The position numbers were made by a program, and so were the translations under genes. A DNA stretch of 49,535 nt from CAKSUT01 sp045542335 (GTDB taxonomy: Bacteria > Bacillota > Clostridia > Oscillospirales > CAG-382), in assembly GCA_045542335.1 (NCBI GenBank), contig JAZQKV010000108.1:1-49535 (forward strand), in the 5' to 3' direction. The notes below the pieces were generated by a model. It saw only the letters and a list, made by a program, of their open reading frames with translations. It searched no databases and had not been told where the DNA came from. Numbering within the stretch: position 1 is the stretch's first letter; each line of letters opens with the position of its first letter. Below are positions 1 through 7,490 of this stretch, piece after piece.

Positions 1-114
1 GAAGAAAATAATCTGACGCTGACAGGTGTATTCCGTAATATTTATCTTGAAGGACCGCCACAACATAAAGATAAAAGCAAATTCATCACACAGATTATTG
101 CAATAATTGAATAA
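1..114 (+). CDS. C-terminal fragment, GyrI-like effector-binding domain protein
   Basis: The window opens inside a reading frame that is open from base 1 to a TAA at 112-114, giving 37 residues ending FITQIIAIIE. The segment with YLEGPPQHKDKSKF followed by a hydrophobic final strand resembles the C-terminal end of the GyrI-like small-molecule-binding domain found in MerR/AraC-type regulators and stand-alone drug-binding proteins. The start and any DNA-binding domain lie outside the window. A strong hairpin terminator follows 12 bases after the stop, which supports this being a real gene end. The family call rests on a short tail and is moderate. Confidence 0.5.
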   Translation, partial: EENNLTLTGVFRNIYLEGPPQHKDKSKFITQIIAIIE

Positions 115-126
115 AAAAGAATGAGC

Positions 127-164
127 CTCTAAGGATTTACTGTCCTTAGAGACTTTCTTTTTTT
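127..164 (+). terminator. Rho-independent terminator
   Basis: Perfect 9-bp stem CTCTAAGGA (127-135) / TCCTTAGAG (143-151) with a 7-base loop, followed by a T-rich tract (154-164). It sits 12 bases after the stop of the partial gene at 1-114 and points the same way. Confidence 0.9.
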
Positions 165-186
165 ACAATAATTTCTTTGCAAAACA

Positions 187-258
187 AAATGCAATACTCG
201 TTTGAAGCTACGATTTATACACTCAAAAATATAAATCAAACAAACAAGTATTGCATTT
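187..258. repeat. Nested inverted repeat beside truncated cotJC
   Basis: Outer arms AAATGCAATACTCGTTTG (187-204) and its near-complement (241-258) match over 18 bp with one mismatch. Inside the 36-base loop is a second perfect 8-bp inverted pair, GATTTATA (212-219) / TATAAATC (230-237). The element lies between the upstream terminator and the point where cotJC homology begins. It could be a small non-autonomous insertion, a structured RNA or an insertion scar. No flanking target duplication is evident. Confidence 0.55.
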
Positions 259-330
259 CACTTTACAATTGACTAATAATAACTCCCTAGAATAAATAGT
301 TACCATTTTTTCTATACTCAAACATTTTGG

Positions 331-846
331 TACGGTGGCCCCGACGGAGAGCTTGCAGCATCTCAGCGTTATCTTTCGCAGCGTTACACCATGCCGTACA
401 ACGAAGTTGTGGGAATTCTCACGGACGTTGGTACAGAAGAACTTGCCCATATGGAGATCGTAAGTTCGATAATATATCAGCTTACCAAAAATGCAAGCAC
501 CCGTGAAATTGAAGAAGGTGGACTTGCACCTTATTTTGTCGACCACACGCTTGCGCTTTGGCCGCAATCGTCCGGCGGAGTTCCCTTCTCCTCAACGTTC
601 TTCCAGTCCAAGGGTGATGTTATCACTGATCTTACAGAGGATATGGCAGCAGAACAAAAAGCTCGCACAACCTACGACAACATTCTGCGTCTTGTTGACG
701 ACCCCGACGTAAGAGATGTAATCAAATTCCTGCGTCAGCGTGAAATCAACCATTTTCAGCGTTTCGGCGAAGCACTTGAAATTGCAAAGAGCCGCATGGA
801 TCAAAAGAACTTTTACGCTGTTAACCCCGAATTTGACAGAGGTTGA
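331..846 (+). pseudogene. cotJC: 5'-truncated CotJC spore-coat / manganese-catalase-like gene
   Basis: From 331 the frame reads YGGPDGEL, then YLSQRYTMPYNE, and continues to a TGA at 846, matching the ferritin-like CotJC family (manganese-catalase fold, about 190 aa). Metal-ligand-type residues are visible in EELAHME and EINHFQRFGE, as is the conserved C-terminal stretch ending NFYAVNPEFDRG. About 28 N-terminal residues expected before YGGPDGEL are missing. The frame is open back to 283 but that part is unrelated, AT-rich and has no ribosome site. An in-frame ATG at 391 would give only 151 aa, lacking the first metal-binding helix, so the gene is probably broken. No cotJA/cotJB neighbours are present. 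Confidence 0.75.
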
Positions 847-922
847 AGCTTGACAAAACGGTGTATGAATAGCATCACAGCACCAACGCCTTTGTTATAA
901 TCTGGGTATCGTAAACAAAAGC

Positions 923-960
923 GCCTTGCATATTAACGTCAGACCGCTAATGTGCAAGGC
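923..960. terminator. Bidirectional terminator between cotJC remnant and flavin reductase
   Basis: Stem GCCTTGCATATTA (923-935) / TAATGTGCAAGGC (948-960), 13 bp with one mismatch. It has a T-rich tail on the plus side (961-969) and GCTTTTGTTT on the minus side. It fits termination of both converging units. Confidence 0.75.
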
Positions 961-980
961 TTTTAATTTCGCTATGAATT

Positions 981-1550
981 TTACTTTAACTTTTTCCCAT
1001 CACTAAATGCCTTCCCCACAACCTCTCCAAGCTTGCGATAAGTGTGATGCACCGGATCATATGTGATTGGGCTGAATTTATTCAAATCAATTTTGCCGTT
1101 TTCGTCAAGAATTCTTTCGTCTGCACAGACATTAACGATTTCTCCGACAAGTCTGCAGGTTTCTTTATCGTAACTGATGAGTTTACATTCAAGTGCCATA
1201 GGCAACTCATCAAAAAGCGGAGCATTTACAAACTCACTTTTTGTAACGTGCCAACCTGCTTTTTCAATTTTATCAGGTTCTTTATTACCTGAAACTATAC
1301 CAACGTAGTCACAAGCAACAACATTTTCTGCATCTGCGATACTTACAGTAAACGCACCTGATTTTACAACATTCTTTGCAGTCTTATGTCCGTCATCCAC
1401 GCAAATAGAAATCTGTGTTTCTTCGCTAATGCCACCCCATGCAGCATTCATTGCATTAGGCTTTCCATTCTCGTCATATGTACCGATTATAAGCACCGGC
1501 ATCGGATATAAAATAGCTTTCGCTCCAAAATTTTTTCTCGTAATTTTCAC
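981..1550 (-). CDS. Flavin reductase family protein (FMN-binding split barrel)
   Basis: This 189-aa protein belongs to the flavin reductase/FMN-binding split-barrel family. The N-terminal run AILYPMPVLIIGTYDENGKP, then NAMNAAWGGI and the ISICV strand, are typical, as is YDPVHHTYRKLGE near the end. Such proteins bind FMN as small cytosolic oxidoreductases; the substrate cannot be deduced. The start is a GTG at 1550, seven bases after the preceding gene's stop. A GGAG overlaps the GTG, so initiation is unusual, but the family alignment supports an N-terminus here because the next Met is already inside the FMN domain. It is probably cotranscribed with the upstream nuclease and ArsC-like genes. 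Confidence 0.85.
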   Translation of the reverse strand: MKITRKNFGAKAILYPMPVLIIGTYDENGKPNAMNAAWGGISEETQISICVDDGHKTAKNVVKSGAFTVSIADAENVVACDYVGIVSGNKEPDKIEKAGWHVTKSEFVNAPLFDELPMALECKLISYDKETCRLVGEIVNVCADERILDENGKIDLNKFSPITYDPVHHTYRKLGEVVGKAFSDGKKLK

Positions 1551-1556
1551 TCCGTT

Positions 1557-2519
1557 TTACGCTTTATTATTCTCCAAAAACAATCTTATTTTTGCCGAAT
1601 CAAGTCGTTTGACCATTTCAGACATTTTTTCAATTGCTTTAAAGCATTCTTCTACCTTTTCAATTTGCTCGTCAAAAGGTTTTGAAAAGTCAAGTGAAGG
1701 AACAAGCAATCTTACTGCTGCTGATTTTCCTGTTGGATGAACAGTCATCCCATGTTCTTTAAGATTTACCATTTCGTTTAACAACATTTCTAATTGAGGT
1801 AGCGAGTTAGCCATACCGGGAATAGTTAGATCCACAAACTTTCTATCTGCTTTATGAATAATATAAATTTTTTCCATAATTGTATTAAATTGTGGCCAAG
1901 TAGCGTTAGAACCCCTCGGTCCTTCAGTTGCAGTTAAAAGAAGACCGTCATAGTTCTGTTTTTTATACGCAATATATTGACTCCAAAAATCAGTAACTGC
2001 TTTATTTTCGACAACCTGATAGCCTGTTTTTTGTTTATATATCGCTTGTTTTATTTGCGATAGTTTAAAGTTTTTCCTAGCATCAATATTAGTTTGAAAA
2101 TATTTTAAACATTCTTCATATGTAACTTTGTTCGGGTATTTCTGAGCTTCAATATTGTTCCCTATATAATTTTCGGGTGCAACTATAAAAACATCAAAAG
2201 AAGAATAGTCTCCGCTTTCAATTCCTATATTACCACGCTTCATATATCTATCGCACTGTTCCGGCATTGCAATTGCATCAATTTTATCTTCGATTAAAAG
2301 TCCGTGTTTTTTACCGTCAACTTCAATTATTATAGTCATATCTGACTCGCCAAATTCATGGTGAGTTTTTGAATGTTCAATTTCGACCACCGAAGCATCA
2401 TATATATTTAGCTTTGATGTGAATATATTTAAAAAATCTTTAGAAACAACAAACTCTTCTAAAAACAACATATCCATATCATGTTCTGAAATATCAGCAA
2501 ATTTGCAAATAGGAATCAT
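1557..2519 (-). CDS. PD-(D/E)XK nuclease superfamily protein
   Basis: This 320-aa protein has a PD-(D/E)XK-type nuclease core near its N-terminus. Visible are an acidic helix (EE at 21-22), Asp60 in GESDMTI, the Glu77-Asp-Lys79 triplet in LLIEDK, and a QxxxY element (Gln88...Tyr92). This pattern fits the PDDEXK_4-like families often annotated as hypothetical. The roughly 200-residue C-terminal part is unfamiliar. I place the start at 2519, not the longer 2534 frame. That ATG overlaps the upstream TGA as ATGA and has GGAG at proper spacing, indicating translational coupling to the ArsC-like gene. No methylase or specificity subunit is adjacent. DNA cleavage is inferred from the motif only. Confidence 0.75.
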   Translation of the reverse strand: MIPICKFADISEHDMDMLFLEEFVVSKDFLNIFTSKLNIYDASVVEIEHSKTHHEFGESDMTIIIEVDGKKHGLLIEDKIDAIAMPEQCDRYMKRGNIGIESGDYSSFDVFIVAPENYIGNNIEAQKYPNKVTYEECLKYFQTNIDARKNFKLSQIKQAIYKQKTGYQVVENKAVTDFWSQYIAYKKQNYDGLLLTATEGPRGSNATWPQFNTIMEKIYIIHKADRKFVDLTIPGMANSLPQLEMLLNEMVNLKEHGMTVHPTGKSAAVRLLVPSLDFSKPFDEQIEKVEECFKAIEKMSEMVKRLDSAKIRLFLENNKA

Positions 2520-2866
2520 AGCTTTCCGCTCCATTCACTTTCTTTGAATCCAACCAAAACAAAGTCATTGCCGATTACAAGCGGACGCTTAACAAGCATT
2601 CCGTCTGTTGCAAGAAGTTTTAACTGTTCTTCTTCAGACATTGTAGGAAGCTTGTCTTTAAGCTCCATTGACTTATACAAAAGTCCGTATGTGTTAAAGA
2701 ATTTCTTAAGCGGAAGTCTACTCATTTTGTACCAAGCAGATAACTCCTCAAAACTTGGGTTAGCTTCTTTTATATCACGAAGCTCATACTCAATTTTGTT
2801 GTCATCAAGCCACTTTTTCGCCTTCTGACAAGTTGTACATTTAGGATAACATAAAAACTTAATCAT
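2516..2866 (-). CDS. ArsC/Spx/MgsR family thioredoxin-fold protein
   Basis: A 116-aa ArsC-family protein of normal length. The N-terminus has a CxxC pair (Cys10, Cys13 in YPKCTTCQKAKKWL) as in Spx/MgsR-type proteins and many clostridial 'arsenate reductase family' proteins. Later blocks, LPLKKFFNT and VKRPLVIG, are the usual family landmarks. Function may be a redox-responsive RNA-polymerase partner or a glutaredoxin-like reductase; no ars genes are nearby, so arsenate reduction is not supported. AGGAGA precedes the ATG at 2866. Its stop overlaps the start of the PD-(D/E)XK gene by four bases. Confidence 0.8.
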   Translation of the reverse strand: MIKFLCYPKCTTCQKAKKWLDDNKIEYELRDIKEANPSFEELSAWYKMSRLPLKKFFNTYGLLYKSMELKDKLPTMSEEEQLKLLATDGMLVKRPLVIGNDFVLVGFKESEWSGKL

Positions 2867-2909
2867 CGTATTTCTCCTGTTCTCTTATAATTCATCCAAG
2901 CAACATTAT

Positions 2910-4523
2910 TCAGGATTGCTTTTTATTCCAACATCTACCAAACAATTCTCCGCCATTAGGACTAAGTGTTAATACATTATTATTTTCAATAATTTCTGTA
3001 GATTTTTGTGTTAACGATTTTATTTTATCAATGGAGATAAATATTTGTTTACCTGATTGAATATATAACTCTAATATTCTTTCAATTGAAGTGTCTTGGA
3101 TTTGTTTAAGCAAATATGAGTCATGTACTAAAATTGGCAAAGAAGTTAGTTCCAATACTGATAAGTCATAAACAATCATACTTTTATAAGAGGTACCTGT
3201 CCCTGTATCATCAGGAGTTGTGAAATTATAACTTGAAGTTCCTAATTTAATTATTGGTGCTTTGTTTTGACCATTATAAATATAGTCATTTAAGTTCTCC
3301 ATTTTTATATTTATCTGGTTTTGTATTTCATCTAAATATGATTGCTTTATCTTTGAAATATAATCCTTCAGATCTGTTAGCGAAATTTGTATTTCTTTAT
3401 ATTTATCATAGAGTTCATTTTGCTTACTTAATTCCTCCATTTGCTTTTGTAATGTTGTTAGTTGAAATAGAACATTTCTTGATAGTGATTGTATTGTGCT
3501 GCGTTCTTGGATTTGAGATTCCAAAGCAGCTATAGCTTCGGACAACTCGCTAATTACCGCTTCATAACGCTGAAGTTCCTCTTTTATTTCACTATTAAGA
3601 ATTTTCTTTATGCTTTCGTGAAAACTTTCAAGTTCATTAATTTTCTCTAAATTAACATCAGGAAAAAATTCTTGTAATTGTGCGTACTGCTCATCGGTTA
3701 TTTTTGAAGAATTATATTTACTTATTTTATCCCTTTCGTGAATATTGCGGCTTTTACTTATGCGAAGACTTGAAAGTTCTTGCTTTAATCGAAGAACTTC
3801 ATCGGTTATGGTGCTATTATTATCTTTAAGACCAGCATCTGTTTCATTAATAATCCGTTCAATTTGTTCATTTAAACTTTCAATCGTCTTGATGTTATTT
3901 TTATAATCTCTTGCACCAATTTTTCTTACTAAGCTATATGTATCAGCAGTATCTATTGCCTTTTTCTCTTTCTCTTTCAAAGCGTATTTATGTTCAGCTT
4001 CACTAATAGTTGAGTATTTATCAAACAATTTTAACAGAGAATTTACACATTTTAATGCATTTTCGGCGTGGAAAAGATGCATTGGCTTCTTTTCTTGCAG
4101 ATTTTCACGCCCATAAACTCTAAAGAAACGACCAATTTCATTTCTAAAGGACAATTCTGTATAATTTACGCCATAATTATTCTTTAAAAATGCAAAATAC
4201 TGTTCAAGGGTAATTGTTCTTATCTTGTTGTATGAGGCATCGCAAATATACACAATACTTTTCTCAAGGGTGTTTCTACAAAAATGTCTTGTTTCGTTTT
4301 TAAATTGAAACGCAAAAAACACATCGTGTTCACCAATATTTTTATGCACATCTGTAGACACATCCAAATAATCAGAACCGCCAAACACAAAATCCACTAT
4401 CATAAGAAATGTAGATTTTCCAATAGAATTGCCACCATCATCACTTCCGACAACAATATTAAGTCCTGCGTTGAACTGTTGAGGCTGTACCTTAAATTTA
4501 TCACATTTAATTTCTAACAACAT
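2910..4523 (-). CDS. ABC-3C system ATPase (DUF2326 type)
   Basis: This 537-aa protein is an SMC/RecN-like ABC ATPase. Walker A is GGNSIGKST (about residues 30-38). A long charged coiled-coil occupies roughly 190-400. A C-terminal DUF2326-like block carries the Walker-B-like strand LPILVHDS (about 462-469) and the strand QIFISID. This is the ATPase of ABC-three-component conflict systems as defined in the Aravind group's classification of ABC ATPases. In these systems it is thought to sense invasive nucleic acid or nucleoprotein and to license a dedicated effector. A GGTGGGG ribosome site precedes ATG 4523, which overlaps the upstream middle-component gene by 17 bases. The partners are the two genes directly upstream. 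AT-rich composition suggests acquisition. Confidence 0.85.
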   Translation of the reverse strand: MLLEIKCDKFKVQPQQFNAGLNIVVGSDDGGNSIGKSTFLMIVDFVFGGSDYLDVSTDVHKNIGEHDVFFAFQFKNETRHFCRNTLEKSIVYICDASYNKIRTITLEQYFAFLKNNYGVNYTELSFRNEIGRFFRVYGRENLQEKKPMHLFHAENALKCVNSLLKLFDKYSTISEAEHKYALKEKEKKAIDTADTYSLVRKIGARDYKNNIKTIESLNEQIERIINETDAGLKDNNSTITDEVLRLKQELSSLRISKSRNIHERDKISKYNSSKITDEQYAQLQEFFPDVNLEKINELESFHESIKKILNSEIKEELQRYEAVISELSEAIAALESQIQERSTIQSLSRNVLFQLTTLQKQMEELSKQNELYDKYKEIQISLTDLKDYISKIKQSYLDEIQNQINIKMENLNDYIYNGQNKAPIIKLGTSSYNFTTPDDTGTGTSYKSMIVYDLSVLELTSLPILVHDSYLLKQIQDTSIERILELYIQSGKQIFISIDKIKSLTQKSTEIIENNNVLTLSPNGGELFGRCWNKKQS

Positions 4524-4734
4524 CGATTATCCCCACCTCTCTATCAAAAGTTATTTTATTCAACACAAATAAGCAGTCCAATGCTTCGACATATCTATCT
4601 ATACTCCCAATCTGATTTTTGACCTTTTTATATAAATCATATACTCCGATAGGATGTTTTATCGTAGAAAGTATTTTAATCATATCAACAAAAACACTTT
4701 CATTATACCTATATAACTTATTTGGCAATCGCAT
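4507..4734 (-). CDS. ABC-3C system middle component (MC6-like)
   Basis: A 75-aa protein with the pattern of the ABC-3C middle component 6 family: the opening MRLPNKLYRYNES, a helix with MIKILSTIKHPIGVYDLY, and ALDCLFVLNKITFD resembling the family's ALDxLFxxG(x)I end. It looks like a small winged-helix-type adaptor, predicted to link the ATPase with the effector. I chose ATG 4734 because GAGG lies six bases upstream; a GTG at 4746 would add four residues. The gene overlaps the HNH gene by 17 bases and the ATPase by 17, so the three are translationally coupled. It has no use outside such a system that I know of. Confidence 0.75.
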   Translation of the reverse strand: MRLPNKLYRYNESVFVDMIKILSTIKHPIGVYDLYKKVKNQIGSIDRYVEALDCLFVLNKITFDREVGIIDVVRN

Positions 4735-5482
4735 CGAAAACCTCACAATTCTGAACGAAGAAAGATGCTACTATCTCGCACGCAATCTTATTATCGTTCT
4801 TACTTTTACTCTGTATCCATTGGCTTATTTGGTTGAATATTATATTTTTATCTTGCGTCAAACTATAACACTTTTTATAAAAACTTTTAATTTGAATGGC
4901 GATATTATCAAATTTTTCAGTTCCCATTTCTTTAAGCATTTTTTGCACTATAGCATAATACTTTGTAACATTGCTTTCTATGTTTCTTCTTAAAAGTGAA
5001 TATTCATCTTCGACTTTTTCCCTTATTTTAAGTGCGGTAATGCTTAACGACAGTGACGAGAGTGTTTCATCATCAATAAACAGTAATTTAGAAAGAATGT
5101 TGCTTATGTCAAATTCTAAATGGTATTCACCTACCATGTTTCTAATTGAATTTTCTACTAAAAAATGGTTTTTTATATTTCGCAGTTCATTATAGCGTTC
5201 TAATGTTTTATCGTCGTCGTATGTTTTATGACACGAAAGGCAGAGTGCTATTTTATTATCCATAGCTTCAGTATCTTCTGGTTCTGAAATACCAGAAAGA
5301 ACACTTAAATCTTTTGCAGTAGGATTACAAGGATAGATATGTGCAATTTCATACTGTTTAACATTTTTCGTACGCCCAATTTGCATTAGTGATTTACCGC
5401 ATAATGGACACAATCCATTTGCTTCGGCAAACAAAATCTGTTCTTGATTAGGGGAAGATTTTTTTCTGTTATCTTCTGGCAT
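4718..5482 (-). CDS. ABC-3C effector: HNH endonuclease with C-terminal ABC-3C domain
   Basis: The 254-aa first gene of the ABC-3C operon. Residues 20-95 form a zinc-ribbon HNH nuclease: Cys25-x2-Cys28, Glu45-Ile-Ala-His48, Asn76, then Cys81-x2-Cys84-His85. The remaining 150 residues are helical and probably correspond to one of the C-terminal domains that dock ABC-3C effectors to their middle component; which numbered family I cannot say. Expected role: DNA cleavage when the ATPase detects an invader, either restricting phage or plasmid DNA or killing the host cell. AAGGAG precedes ATG 5482. This is inferred from motif and context; no target specificity is readable. Confidence 0.8.
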   Translation of the reverse strand: MPEDNRKKSSPNQEQILFAEANGLCPLCGKSLMQIGRTKNVKQYEIAHIYPCNPTAKDLSVLSGISEPEDTEAMDNKIALCLSCHKTYDDDKTLERYNELRNIKNHFLVENSIRNMVGEYHLEFDISNILSKLLFIDDETLSSLSLSITALKIREKVEDEYSLLRRNIESNVTKYYAIVQKMLKEMGTEKFDNIAIQIKSFYKKCYSLTQDKNIIFNQISQWIQSKSKNDNKIACEIVASFFVQNCEVFDAIAK

Positions 5483-5562
5483 ATTTTCATCTCCTTGTTT
5501 TTCTATTCATTTAGATTAACCAACTGAATTTTATTGTCTACTCTCAAATCCATATATTCCAT

Positions 5563-6276
5563 CTAAAATATCGATTTCACCTTTTTATAATTCATCCATA
5601 CAACGTCGTCGTATTTCTTTATTTCTTCCAGTTCAAAATCTGAAATAGTACTATTCACAAATAACGGTTTATCATCTGCATCTGCAATTATCGGAGCGAC
5701 AACAAGACTAAGCTCATCAATTACGTCCGCACGCTGAAAATAGCCATTTACAATGCTTCCGCCCTCCAACAGCAGACAGCTTATATCAAAATTCTCCTTT
5801 AACTTTTCAAGGGCAATTTCAACGTCAATTTCGTTTTCGCCTGCGAAAACATATGGGATTTCCATGCTTTGTAAATACGCCAAACAACGCCCATCAACCT
5901 GTTCGGTCAGTACTTCAATTATCTGTGCATTGCCATAACCGGGATCTTCGTCGAGTATTTTATTACTTTTCCAACCAAGCTTGCCTTTGGGATCAAAGCT
6001 AACTGCATAGAATCCCGTCAAATCGTCAGGAATAAAATCGTCCTTATTCTCAATAGGCTCGTACTTCGTCAAATCAGGATACCAACCACCTGTGAAACTG
6101 CTTTCCATTGTAACTCTGCCGCAGATAAATCCGTTAGCACCATTTTTGTTATAATTGCGGTTTAGTTCATAATATACTTCCGTTGCTTTTTCACATTGCT
6201 TACGGAACAAAAAATCTCCTGTAACCTTTGCATCAATTGAGGTAACCATGTGGCAAATGATATATGGTCTTGTCAT
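5563..6276 (-). CDS. RibD C-terminal/dihydrofolate-reductase-like oxidoreductase
   Basis: A 237-aa member of the RibD-C family, which has a DHFR-like fold. The N-terminus reads YIICHMVTSIDAKVTG, then FICGRVTMES, and later CLLLEGGSIVNGYF, the standard nucleotide-binding GG(S/P) region, followed by DELSLVVAPIIA. Stand-alone RibD-C proteins are usually NAD(P)H-dependent reductases of unknown substrate; no riboflavin-pathway genes flank it. GGAG lies seven bases before ATG 6276. Length is normal and the domain complete. Confidence 0.85.
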   Translation of the reverse strand: MTRPYIICHMVTSIDAKVTGDFLFRKQCEKATEVYYELNRNYNKNGANGFICGRVTMESSFTGGWYPDLTKYEPIENKDDFIPDDLTGFYAVSFDPKGKLGWKSNKILDEDPGYGNAQIIEVLTEQVDGRCLAYLQSMEIPYVFAGENEIDVEIALEKLKENFDISCLLLEGGSIVNGYFQRADVIDELSLVVAPIIADADDKPLFVNSTISDFELEEIKKYDDVVWMNYKKVKSIF

Positions 6277-6369
6277 GTTTAAACTCCAAAAAATTTTCTC
6301 ATTAAATTGCTTTATTACGTTGAAGGGTTCTGCACTATTTTTACTTTTCTCGTCAAAGAATGTTAGAAA

Positions 6370-6783
6370 TCAAATCAAAATCCCATTGCAATGGTCGATT
6401 TCATGCTGAATAATCTGCGCTGTCCACCCCTCAAAGGTCTTGATACGCGGCTTTAAGTCTGATGTCATAAAGCTCACCTTTATTTTTTTGTATCGCTTTG
6501 TGCTTCTCGGCTCGCCAATAAGCGAAAGGCACCCCTCTTTTGTTTCATACGGCATTTCTGCCTTTATAATTCTGGGGTTGAACATTGTCATATATTCGCC
6601 GCCGCAATCAAAGCATATTATGCGCTTTTTCACGCCTATCATGTTCGCCGCCATGCCAACACATTCTTTCTTATGAGCGAAAAGTGTGTCAAAAAGGTCT
6701 GTGGCTGTGGAAATATCCGCCTCGGTTGCGATTTCGGACTTTTGTGCAAGAAAAATCGGGTCGTGTACAAGCTCTTTTATCAT
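6370..6783 (-). CDS. Peptide deformylase paralogue (Def2-like)
   Basis: A short 137-aa peptide deformylase. Motif 2 is EGCLSL and motif 3 is QHEIDHCNG, giving the metal-binding Cys and two His plus the catalytic Glu. Motif 1 is VGMAANMIG instead of GxGLAAxQIG, so the usual oxyanion Gln is Met. This variant occurs in a recurring small firmicute subfamily, so the gene is not simply decayed. It removes formyl groups from nascent proteins or acts on a narrower substrate. AGGTGA precedes ATG 6783. No fmt is adjacent, so this is probably the accessory copy. Confidence 0.85.
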   Translation of the reverse strand: MIKELVHDPIFLAQKSEIATEADISTATDLFDTLFAHKKECVGMAANMIGVKKRIICFDCGGEYMTMFNPRIIKAEMPYETKEGCLSLIGEPRSTKRYKKIKVSFMTSDLKPRIKTFEGWTAQIIQHEIDHCNGILI

Positions 6784-6851
6784 AATTTGTCACCTGTTTT
6801 GCTTTTTGTTGGTTTTATCTTAAAAACTACGCTTTTGCCAAAATATCACTC

Positions 6852-7469
6852 TTATCTTATGAAATTCGTTGCCTTTCGTGCTTCCTTTTCGGGAAGTCCG
6901 AATTTCTCCTTGCCAAGAGCGATGCTCTTTATGAGAAACGCCATGTTTCTCGCAAGAGTTCTCATGGTTTGCAAGCCCTCGGCATCCTGCAAGGCATCAC
7001 CAATGTTCCTGCCATGAACGCTGTTCCAATATTGACTTGAAGCAACAGGCATTCCGCAAATGGTGAAATACTTATTAAGCTGGTCAAAAGTCGTCGAACA
7101 GCCGCCTCGTCTTGCAACAGCGATGCTTGCTCCAACTTTCATTGTTTTGTCAAATGATGTGCTGTAAAAAAGGCGGTCAAGAAGCGACACAAGTGTGCCA
7201 TTTGCCGAGGCATAATACACAGGGCTTGCAATAACAAGTCCGTCGCAGGCTTCAAATTTCGGCGCAATTTTGTTAACTATATCGTCAATTGCGCATTTAC
7301 CTGTTTTGGCGCAGGAATAGCACCCCACGCACCCTCTTATATCCATGTTTCCAACCTGAATTATCTCTGTTTCAAAGCCCTCTGTGTCAAAAATCTCTTT
7401 CATCTGTGAAAGAGCTGTGGCGACATTTCCGTCTTTATGGGGACTCCCGTTTATCATCAGAATTTTCAT
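6852..7469 (-). CDS. Flavodoxin-like NAD(P)H-dependent oxidoreductase
   Basis: A 205-aa protein of the NADPH-dependent FMN reductase / iron-sulfur flavoprotein type. It begins MKILMINGSPHKDGN, the FMN-phosphate loop, followed by GCVGCYSCAKTGKCAIDD, a Cys-rich stretch with CxxCxxC spacing typical of these proteins, then DGLVIASPVYYAS, the isoalloxazine-contact loop. It transfers electrons from reduced nicotinamide or ferredoxin to small acceptors; the substrate is unknown. GGGAG precedes ATG 7469, and the gene follows the SGNH hydrolase by 21 bases, so the two are likely cotranscribed. Confidence 0.85.
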   Translation of the reverse strand: MKILMINGSPHKDGNVATALSQMKEIFDTEGFETEIIQVGNMDIRGCVGCYSCAKTGKCAIDDIVNKIAPKFEACDGLVIASPVYYASANGTLVSLLDRLFYSTSFDKTMKVGASIAVARRGGCSTTFDQLNKYFTICGMPVASSQYWNSVHGRNIGDALQDAEGLQTMRTLARNMAFLIKSIALGKEKFGLPEKEARKATNFIR

Positions 7470-7490
7470 GTTTATCTCCCGTTTCTGTCC

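Noticed and set aside
223..567. Minus-strand 114-codon frame across the cotJC remnant
   Set aside because: It lies opposite a recognisable CotJC sequence and has no family features or ribosome site.
849..901. TTGACA (near 849) and TATAAT (near 896) as a promoter after cotJC
   Set aside because: The two boxes are more than 40 bases apart, and the next feature downstream is a terminator for converging genes, not a plus-strand gene.
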